NCBI GenBank assembly: GCA_047619205.1
Contig: JBLHJR010000009.1
Location: 1-56,669 of the forward strand
Reading direction: 5' to 3'
Length of the DNA: 56,669 nucleotides
Origin: Endobugula sp047619205
Lineage (GTDB): Bacteria > Pseudomonadota > Gammaproteobacteria > Pseudomonadales > Cellvibrionaceae
Made by a program: the position numbers and the translations under genes. The notes under the pieces are model-generated. The model did no database searches and was not told where the DNA came from. It saw only the letters and a list, made by a program, of their open reading frames with translations. This document shows positions 50,490 through 56,669 of this stretch, one piece after another; within the stretch, counting starts at the first letter, position 1; the number at the start of each line of letters is the position of its first letter.

Positions 50490-51681
50490 TATGGCTTTCT
50501 CTTGCGGGTTTTTTGATTTTTCGGCGACTCTTTTTGTCAGATAGTTGTCGTTTTAATGCCCACTGAATATGTTCTTGTACCATTACTGATGGGTGCTGTT
50601 GGCGCTCTTCTAGAGCCGCTACAATGGCTGGCGACTTGGGTGCATTACCCAACCCGATAGCAAGATTACGCAACCAGCGTTCATAGCCAATACGACGAAT
50701 AGCCGAGCCCTCGGTACGTTGTAAGTATTCGGCCTCTGTCCATAAAAATAATGTTGCAAGTTCACTGTCTTCTAATGCATGGCGAGGAGAGAAGTCGGTC
50801 TCGTTGCTATGTTTGGCGTATTTGTTCCAGGGGCAAATTGCTTGGCAATCGTCGCAGCCAAAGACTCGATTGCCGATAGGTTCGCGAAACTCTTCTGGAA
50901 TGGAGCCCTTTAGCTCAATGGTTAAATAAGAAATGCAACGAGTAGCATCTAGCTTGTACGGGCCAACAAAGGCATCAGTCGGGCATACTTTTAAGCACGC
51001 ACTACAGTCGCCACATTTATTCTCGGCCACTGCTTGATTAATCGGTAATGGAATATTAGTCAGTACCTCGCCTAGAAAAAACCAGCTACCGGCTTCTTTA
51101 TTAAGCACCAACGTGTTTTTACCTATCCAGCCGAGGCCGGCTTTTTCAGCCAGCGCCTTTTCTAATACGGGTGCACTATCGACAAAGGGGCGCTGTGAGA
51201 TCGTATCGATAGGCCAGTGGTATTGTTGCGCTAGCTCGGTGTAGCGTGCTTCCACTTTTTTAGCGATGACGCTCAAACGTTTACGGATGAGCTTATGATA
51301 ATCACGGCCTAAAGCATAGCGGGAAATATAGGCTTTATGGGTTTGTTTGAGCACTTGAATGTATTGGGTGTTTTCTGGCAGATAGTTCATGCGCGCCGAA
51401 ATTACGCGAATAGTGTTAGGGACTAATTGCGCGGGGAAATTACGTTTTTCTTGATGGGTTTGCATCCACTGCATTTCGCCATGATAGCGTTGATCTAGCC
51501 AGTGCTGTAAATGATCACGATGCTCGCCTAACTCCACATCGCTGATGCCCACCGCTTGAAAGCCTAGTTCACGTGCCCAGACTTGAATCTCATCGACGAG
51601 TGCTAATAAAGCGGGGTGCCCCTCCGCAGGGTGATCATCGCTTACAGCGGTGGTGGATATTTTTTTTGGTATGATGGTCAT
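50482..51681 (-). CDS. queG: Epoxyqueuosine reductase
   Basis: 399 residues, slightly longer than the common 380 owing to a polar N-terminus. Two 4Fe-4S groups are present (CGDCSACLKVCPTDAF and CDDCQAICPWN) with the conserved LGWIGKNTLVLN segment that holds the cobalamin site. It reduces epoxyqueuosine to queuosine in tRNA. Divergent from nnrDE, the arrangement also seen in Pseudomonas. Confidence 0.96.
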   Translation of the reverse strand: MTIIPKKISTTAVSDDHPAEGHPALLALVDEIQVWARELGFQAVGISDVELGEHRDHLQHWLDQRYHGEMQWMQTHQEKRNFPAQLVPNTIRVISARMNYLPENTQYIQVLKQTHKAYISRYALGRDYHKLIRKRLSVIAKKVEARYTELAQQYHWPIDTISQRPFVDSAPVLEKALAEKAGLGWIGKNTLVLNKEAGSWFFLGEVLTNIPLPINQAVAENKCGDCSACLKVCPTDAFVGPYKLDATRCISYLTIELKGSIPEEFREPIGNRVFGCDDCQAICPWNKYAKHSNETDFSPRHALEDSELATLFLWTEAEYLQRTEGSAIRRIGYERWLRNLAIGLGNAPKSPAIVAALEERQQHPSVMVQEHIQWALKRQLSDKKSRRKIKKPARESHNE

Positions 51682-51832
51682 GTGTTGCGCTATCTACTTT
51701 ATGCCATTTTATAGTGGTTCTGCTTTATAATGCCCCATTGTATTTTGAATGCACTCTTTTTACACTCTCTTTTAATGTGGGCTTTTACTATGTTTTATTG
51801 CGCTAGATTTTATAGTACTGGGGTTTCTTATT

Positions 51833-53386
51833 ATGCCGCTGTCTAAATCGTCATCCCTTTATCTTGCAGAGCAAGTGGCAGAGCTAGATAGCTTAGTTAT
51901 TCAGCACCAAGGTATTACAGCAGCCAAACTGATGAAACGTGCAGGCCGAGCGGCTTTTGAAGTCGTGTTAGAACAATGGCCTCATTCTCAGGCGCTACAT
52001 CTCTTTTGCGGTGCAGGTAATAATGCCGGTGACGGCTATGTGATGGCAGCCTTAGCTAAGCAAAGAAATCTTCAGGTGAGTGTATGGTTCTTGTCTGCGC
52101 CCACAGCCTTAACCGGCGCTGCCTTATCGGCGTATCAATATGCACTCCAAGAAGGGGTTGAATGTCAGGCATTTGATGCGAATGTATTTTTGGATGCGCA
52201 ATTAATGCAAGCAGACGCCACCATATTGGTTGATGCCTTACTAGGTACGGGTATAAAAGGCGCATTGCGTGATGATTATGAGCAAGCGGTAAATGTGATT
52301 AATCAGGCGAATGTCGCACACGGCTGGCCGTTAGTGGCTATGGATATTCCTACGGGAGTTAACCCCAATACCGGAGCAGTGGCGACAGTAGCCATTCAAG
52401 CGGATGCCACAATAAGTTTTATTGGGCAAAAACAGGGCTTGTTTACGGGTGCTGGGAGAGTACACAGTGGTGAGCGTTATTATGATGATTTAGGTGCGGA
52501 TGATGAATGGCTGCATTTAGTCAACGCCACTAGCCAAATTATCGACCTGCAGCAATGTTTACAGCAATTACCTAGTCGCAGTGTGGATGCACACAAAGGC
52601 GATTGTGGTCATGTGCTGGTCATAGGCGGTGATGTAGGCGTGTCTTTTGGTTATGGCGGCGCACCGATTATGGCGGCTGAAATGGCCTTGCGCACCGGAG
52701 CAGGTTTGGTCAGCGTGGCCACCCGACCTATCTTCGCTGCAGCGGCCTTAGCGCGACAGCCAGAAATGATGGTGACGGGGATTGATAGCGGAGAGGCATT
52801 ATTACCCTTGTTAACTCGCGCTACCGGCGTGGTAGTCGGCCCCGGTCTAGGTCAGTCATCGTGGTCAGAGCAACTGTTATATCATGTATTACAAAGCCTA
52901 GATAAGCCCTTAGTGATTGATGCCGATGCCTTACACTTATTATCGCAACAGCGTTTTACAGAATCGGTTGTTAGCGTTAAAGATCAGCGCCAATGGATAT
53001 TAACGCCGCATCCAGGTGAAGCCGCGAGCTTACTAGGGCTGACAGTAGAGCAAGTACAGGCAGACCGAATGCAAGCAGCACAAGACATTCAGCAACGCTA
53101 TGGTGGTGCAGTTATCCTTAAAGGCGCAGGCACTATCGTCGTGACTTCAACGGGCGCGCAATACATATGTGATGCGGGTAATGCGGGAATGGCCAGTGGC
53201 GGCATGGGTGATGTCTTAAGTGGTTTAGCGGGTTCATTAATTGTGCAAGGGATGAGTATCGATAGCGCCGCGATATTAGCAGCAGTATTACATTCTAGCG
53301 CAGCAGATTTAGCCGTAGCAAAGACCGGACAACGGGGCTTATTAGCCACTGATCTTATTCCGTATGTACAAAAATTATTGGGCTAG
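51833..53386 (+). CDS. nnr: Bifunctional NAD(P)H-hydrate epimerase/dehydratase
   Basis: 517 residues. The N-terminal YjeF epimerase (about 1-220) has GAGNNAGDGYVMA. The C-terminal ADP-dependent dehydratase (about 235-517) has VVGPGLGQ, LTPHPGEAASLLG and GGMGDVLSGL. It repairs hydrated nicotinamide nucleotides. First of nnr-tsaE-amiB. Confidence 0.96.
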   Translation: MPLSKSSSLYLAEQVAELDSLVIQHQGITAAKLMKRAGRAAFEVVLEQWPHSQALHLFCGAGNNAGDGYVMAALAKQRNLQVSVWFLSAPTALTGAALSAYQYALQEGVECQAFDANVFLDAQLMQADATILVDALLGTGIKGALRDDYEQAVNVINQANVAHGWPLVAMDIPTGVNPNTGAVATVAIQADATISFIGQKQGLFTGAGRVHSGERYYDDLGADDEWLHLVNATSQIIDLQQCLQQLPSRSVDAHKGDCGHVLVIGGDVGVSFGYGGAPIMAAEMALRTGAGLVSVATRPIFAAAALARQPEMMVTGIDSGEALLPLLTRATGVVVGPGLGQSSWSEQLLYHVLQSLDKPLVIDADALHLLSQQRFTESVVSVKDQRQWILTPHPGEAASLLGLTVEQVQADRMQAAQDIQQRYGGAVILKGAGTIVVTSTGAQYICDAGNAGMASGGMGDVLSGLAGSLIVQGMSIDSAAILAAVLHSSAADLAVAKTGQRGLLATDLIPYVQKLLG

Positions 53387-53395
53387 GGTTGATTG

Positions 53396-53860
53396 ATGTC
53401 TGAACGAAAAAGTTATTTTTTACCTGATGAGCAGGCAACCGTAACCGCCGGCCATGATCTAGGCAGGCAATTGCGTGCAGGCATGAGCGTTTTTTTAGAG
53501 GGGACGCTGGGTGCAGGTAAAACCACCATCACTCGGGGCATTTTACAAGCCTTTGGTCATTCAGGTGCAGTTAAGAGTCCAACCTATACACTAGTGGAGC
53601 CTTATGAACACCTATCCCCAATGGTGTATCATTTTGACCTTTACCGTTTAGGTGATGCAGAAGAATTAGAATACATGGGCATTAGGGATTATTTTTCTGC
53701 TCAATCGCTTTGTTTGGTCGAATGGGCAGAACGGGGAAGAGGAGTGCTACCTCAGCCCAATGTCATTGTGGCACTGACACCCCGGCACTGTGAACAAACA
53801 GATGTGATGGGCCGACAATTAAACGTGCAGTTTATCACTTCGGATAAAGTGTTTAAATGA
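53396..53860 (+). CDS. tsaE: tRNA t6A-synthesis ATPase TsaE
   Basis: 154 residues from the ATG at 53396, with GGG upstream. Walker A is GTLGAGKTT (about 36-44); KSPTYTLVEPYEH and YHFDLYRL are the usual switch and Walker B regions. It supports the TsaB/D complex that makes threonylcarbamoyl-adenosine in tRNA. It is followed by a four-copy 14-bp repeat before amiB. Confidence 0.96.
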   Translation: MSERKSYFLPDEQATVTAGHDLGRQLRAGMSVFLEGTLGAGKTTITRGILQAFGHSGAVKSPTYTLVEPYEHLSPMVYHFDLYRLGDAEELEYMGIRDYFSAQSLCLVEWAERGRGVLPQPNVIVALTPRHCEQTDVMGRQLNVQFITSDKVFK

Positions 53861-53913
53861 AACAGCTAGGATGAAGCAGCTTGAGTGCAGTAGGTAGAGT
53901 GAAACAGTTAGGT
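53858..53913. repeat. Four tandem 14-bp imperfect repeats between tsaE and amiB
   Basis: Units at 53858-53871, 53872-53885, 53886-53899 and 53900-53913: TGAAACAGCTAGGA, TGAAGCAGCTTGAG, TGCAGTAGGTAGAG and TGAAACAGTTAGGT. The first and last are closest. The first unit covers the tsaE stop codon. Slippage-type repeat in a short operon spacer. Confidence 0.65.
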
Positions 53914-53927
53914 CGGGAGAGAGCGGC

Positions 53928-55571
53928 TTGCTAATAAAAAAATCAGTCACCAGCGCAAGTGCTAGTTTGCGATGGAGTTTTTTTTGTCTTCTGCTAATCG
54001 CCAACGTCACTTATTCCGCTGCCATTAATGCAGCAACAATTGACAGTGTACGTTTGTGGCGAGCGCCTGATCATACGCGTGTCGTGCTAGATATGAGCGC
54101 TACCGTCAAGTATAAATTATTTTCACTGCAAAACCCTGATCGTTTGGTGGTAGATATTGATGGCGCGAACACCAAGGCGAACTTTGCACGTTTAGATGTT
54201 AACAACACACCACTTAAGCGCGTACGTACAGCGGCGCGTAATCAACATGATTTGCGTTTAGTATTTGATCTGCGCACAGCCATTAAACCCCGCAGTTTTT
54301 TATTAAAACCAAATAAAGGCAAGCCTCATCGTTTAGTGATTGATCTGTATGATAAAGGCGTGGTCACTAAGAAAACCGTGAGTAATATTGGCTTTAATAA
54401 TAAGCGTAAGCCGAGCCTGTCGCCACAACCCACGGCACAACAAAAGCCGACTCCCCGTGACATCATTGTTGTTGTCGATCCAGGTCATGGCGGTGAAGAT
54501 CCTGGCGCAATAGGGCCCCGGCGTGTAAAAGAAAAAGTAGTGGTGTTAGACATTGCTAAAAAGTTAGCCAAGCTGATTAATAATAAAAGCGGCTATAAGG
54601 CGATATTAACGCGCGATGGCGATTATTTTATTCCTTTGCGTAAGCGCCGAGATAAAGCACGACTGCTGCGTGCCGATTTATTTGTGTCTATTCATGCGGA
54701 TGCTTTTAAGCAGGCACAAGCCAATGGTGCTTCTGTTTATGCTTTGTCTCGTCGCGGAGCGACCAGTGAAACCGCTCGTTTCTTAGCGAAACAAGAAAAT
54801 GAAGCCGACCTTATTGGTGGTGTAGGCGATGTCAGTCTAGATGATAAAGATGAAGTGCTGCGCGGTGTGCTAGTTGATTTGTCGATAACGGCAACAGTGG
54901 GTGCGAGTTTAGAATTGGGGAAGACCGTTCTAGGGGATATGGGTAAGCTTGCGCATCTACATAAAAAACAAGTGGAGCAGGCGGGCTTTCTAGTGTTGAA
55001 ATCACCCGATGTGCCCTCGATTCTTATTGAGACGGGATTTATTTCAAATCCTAAGGAAGAAAAGCTATTGTCTTCACCCGCGTATCGACAAAAAATGGCA
55101 ACGGCTATATTTAACGGCATCGATCGTTATTTTTATCGTAAACCGCCAGCAGGCAGTTATGTAGCATGGGAAAAAAATGGTGGTAAAGAGGCCGAAAAAG
55201 AAATACGATTAGCCAATAAATCGCCAACAACAAGTGGTTCCCCAGGAGTAATATCAAATACAACCATTACCCATAAAGTGGCTAACGGTGAAAGCTTATC
55301 AGTGATTGGTCAGCGCTATCGAGTCAGTGTCGCTAAAATTAAAAAACTCAATAAACTTAAGAGTAATGCCATTAATATTGGTCAAGTGCTAACGATCACC
55401 GAAAAAAGAAAAGTGGAAGTCGAGCCACTAGTGTTTCATAAAGTAAAAAGTGGCGAAACTTTATCGGAAATCGCCATGCGTTATAAAACCTCGTCAGCAG
55501 TGCTTCGACAGCGCAATAAATTATCTTCTTCGGCTATACAAATTGGGCAGACATTGAGGATATCTAATTGA
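53928..55571 (+). CDS. amiB: N-acetylmuramoyl-L-alanine amidase (AmiB/AmiC type)
   Basis: 547 residues from a TTG start behind GGGAGAGAG. A Sec-type signal peptide (about 1-35, no twin arginine pair) is followed by an AMIN domain (about 38-120) and Amidase_3 with zinc ligands in VVDPGHGGEDPGAIG (near 183), SIHADAFK and ILIETGFISN. Two LysM domains (about 447-490 and 503-547) are at the C-terminus. It cleaves septal peptidoglycan for cell separation. Because its signal is Sec-type, it does not depend on the broken TatC. Confidence 0.96.
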   Translation: MLIKKSVTSASASLRWSFFCLLLIANVTYSAAINAATIDSVRLWRAPDHTRVVLDMSATVKYKLFSLQNPDRLVVDIDGANTKANFARLDVNNTPLKRVRTAARNQHDLRLVFDLRTAIKPRSFLLKPNKGKPHRLVIDLYDKGVVTKKTVSNIGFNNKRKPSLSPQPTAQQKPTPRDIIVVVDPGHGGEDPGAIGPRRVKEKVVVLDIAKKLAKLINNKSGYKAILTRDGDYFIPLRKRRDKARLLRADLFVSIHADAFKQAQANGASVYALSRRGATSETARFLAKQENEADLIGGVGDVSLDDKDEVLRGVLVDLSITATVGASLELGKTVLGDMGKLAHLHKKQVEQAGFLVLKSPDVPSILIETGFISNPKEEKLLSSPAYRQKMATAIFNGIDRYFYRKPPAGSYVAWEKNGGKEAEKEIRLANKSPTTSGSPGVISNTTITHKVANGESLSVIGQRYRVSVAKIKKLNKLKSNAINIGQVLTITEKRKVEVEPLVFHKVKSGETLSEIAMRYKTSSAVLRQRNKLSSSAIQIGQTLRISN

Positions 55572-55788
55572 GTTGTGTTTTTTATACAGGCTCTAGGAAA
55601 TTTAGTGGGTAAAATAAGGCCTGAACCTATAAGAGTGTTGTCTTAAATTCAAATAACGTTCAGTAGAAATAAAGCGATGAATAATAAAGAGAAAATCCAA
55701 GTCCTACCGAAATCCCCTGTGGATATATGTCACCGATACGTATTTCAATTGTGTCACGTTGATGTCTGATATGCTGTTAGTGTGATTT

Positions 55789-56232
55789 ATGAATGTCAGC
55801 CTTCGAGACGCTACAACAGAAGACGTTGACTTTGCTTTTGAAGCAAAGAAGCAGGCTATGGGCCCTCATATAATTTCAAAATGGGGCTGGGATGAAGGTT
55901 TTCAGATCACAATTCACAAACAACGGTGGAGTGAGAAGCCATGGTTTATTCTCGTTATGAATAATGAGGAAATCGGAACAGTTTCTATTCAGAATGTAGA
56001 GGGTAAGCTTAGGTTTGGGGAGTTTTATTTGCTGAATAAATTTCGGAATCAAGGGATTGGTACGGGTGTTTTGAAAGAATTCCTCATAGAATGTGACAAA
56101 AATTATAAGACTGTAGTTCTTGAATATCTTAAATGGAACCCTGTTGGCTCATTGTATAAGCGCAACAGCTTTAAAATTATAGATGAAAATGAAATACATT
56201 ACTTTATGGTTCGTGAACCACAATCACACTAA
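55789..56232 (+). CDS. GNAT-family N-acetyltransferase
   Basis: 147 residues with the phosphate loop RNQGIGTGVL (about 87-96) and the following C-terminal strand-helix WNPVGSLYKRNSFKIID. The start MNVSLRDATTEDVDFAFEAK is typical. Substrate unknown. It lies where mutL follows amiB in related genomes, and a TAACAAGCGGC stretch resembling one end of an integron attC lies a few bases after the stop. Possibly a transferred cassette. Confidence 0.88.
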   Translation: MNVSLRDATTEDVDFAFEAKKQAMGPHIISKWGWDEGFQITIHKQRWSEKPWFILVMNNEEIGTVSIQNVEGKLRFGEFYLLNKFRNQGIGTGVLKEFLIECDKNYKTVVLEYLKWNPVGSLYKRNSFKIIDENEIHYFMVREPQSH

Positions 56233-56428
56233 CACTAACAAGCGGCACCAGACTGACAGCCGGTATTTACGCCTTTTTTGTGTTACGCGCTGCCACTCAA
56301 ACATTAAAGAAAAAATAGCTCCACACCGTTTTCAGCTGTATCGGGCGCTAGCTATAAAAATAAATCATTAGAAATGGAATATGCATGAAAAAATTTAATA
56401 TAGATAAAATTATTTTAGTAATTTCATG

Positions 56429-56478
56429 ACTACTGTTCCGTTAAGACCTTCTTTGTCTCGTTTTAACGGGACAGTAGT
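56429..56478. repeat. 16-bp stem hairpin before the last gene
   Basis: ACTACTGTTCCGTTAA (56429-56444) pairs with TTAACGGGACAGTAGT (56463-56478) with one mismatch, loop 18 bases. No T run follows, so a terminator is unlikely. It ends 30 bp before the next start codon. Confidence 0.6.
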
Positions 56479-56508
56479 GACTTTAACTATAAAAATATTG
56501 GATTGACT

Positions 56509-56669
56509 ATGAAAAAAATATTTTCTCTTTGTACTTTATTGGTTCTCATCGGCATTGGCGCTTTTTTACTGCTGACGAAGGAGGGGGTCAAAGCGTTGCA
56601 GGGGGCTAATATCCCCCAAGGGGTAACGGAGTTACGCTTTAGCGAAATCGATACCGCCTTTACGCATGT
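56509..56669 (+). CDS. Unrecognised exported or membrane protein, N-terminus only
   Basis: 53 codons to the window edge, starting MKKIFSLCTLLVLIGIGAFL, a signal peptide or membrane anchor with Cys8, followed by LTKEGVKALQGANIPQGVTE. ATG is preceded by GGA. No family recognised from this fragment. Confidence 0.65.
   Translation, partial: MKKIFSLCTLLVLIGIGAFLLLTKEGVKALQGANIPQGVTELRFSEIDTAFTH

Noticed and set aside
1..56669. CRISPR arrays, tRNA or rRNA genes
   Set aside because: No regularly spaced repeats of CRISPR form and no cloverleaf or rRNA sequence recognised in the spacers.

Overview
The window reads as the chromosome of a free-living gammaproteobacterium. It has a full type IV pilus inner-membrane and secretin operon, class-typical UbiE/J/B, HslVU, RsgA/Orn and QueG/NnrDE/TsaE/AmiB blocks, and moderate GC. 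From memory, gene order from hemE back to tatABC, and again from psd to amiB, matches two conserved blocks of Pseudomonas and related orders. I infer a Cellvibrionales/Spongiibacteraceae-like organism, but no marker here fixes the genus.

Layout. 1-4.9 kb: 3' part of a GAPDH of the ArsJ-associated type (cut by the left edge), a PAP2 phosphatase plus glycosyltransferase pair, and a divergent MFS exporter/LysR pair sharing a palindromic operator. 5.0-6.7 kb: hisE-tatA-tatB-tatC, where tatC is interrupted by two in-frame TAA codons. 6.8-13.3 kb (minus strand): DUF3592 protein, ubiB-ubiJ-ubiE, dgkA, DUF971, hslU-hslV. 13.7-19.9 kb: SPOR protein, priA, rpmE (plus strand) and PBP1A. 20.1-28.4 kb: pilMNOPQ-aroK-aroB-damX. 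28.9-34.8 kb: gltB-gltD. 35.1-37.6 kb: beta-carbonic anhydrase, a MAPEG protein and hemE, with a different inverted-repeat element in each of the three spacers. 37.7-43.6 kb: degenerate HD-GYP protein, psd, HDOD-GAF protein, rsgA and orn. 43.66-50.5 kb: an accessory signalling block (two chemoreceptors, a CWC zinc-ribbon-like protein, a periplasmic solute-binding protein, a small membrane protein and a GNAT) lying between orn and queG. 50.5-55.6 kb: queG and nnrDE-tsaE-amiB. 55.8 kb to the end: a GNAT and the start of an unrecognised secreted or membrane protein where mutL would be expected.

How the genes work together. pilMNOPQ builds the pilus alignment complex and outer-membrane pore. PBP1A, two SPOR-domain proteins, AmiB and the PAP2 protein all act on the envelope or septum. 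UbiE/J/B make ubiquinone. AroK/AroB feed chorismate. GltBD makes glutamate. The solute-binding protein and its adjacent chemoreceptor have no permease or ATPase genes beside them, so they look like a sensory rather than a transport pair.

Most notable signals: the doubly interrupted tatC with intact tatA and tatB; several unrelated long inverted-repeat (MITE-like) elements in promoter-side spacers (13.3, 34.9, 35.8, 36.4 and 43.7 kb); the binding-protein/chemoreceptor pair; the HD-GYP protein lacking its metal-ligand histidines; and a UbiB whose DFG-like motif reads DMA. All homology calls are from reading the translations; no database search was run.
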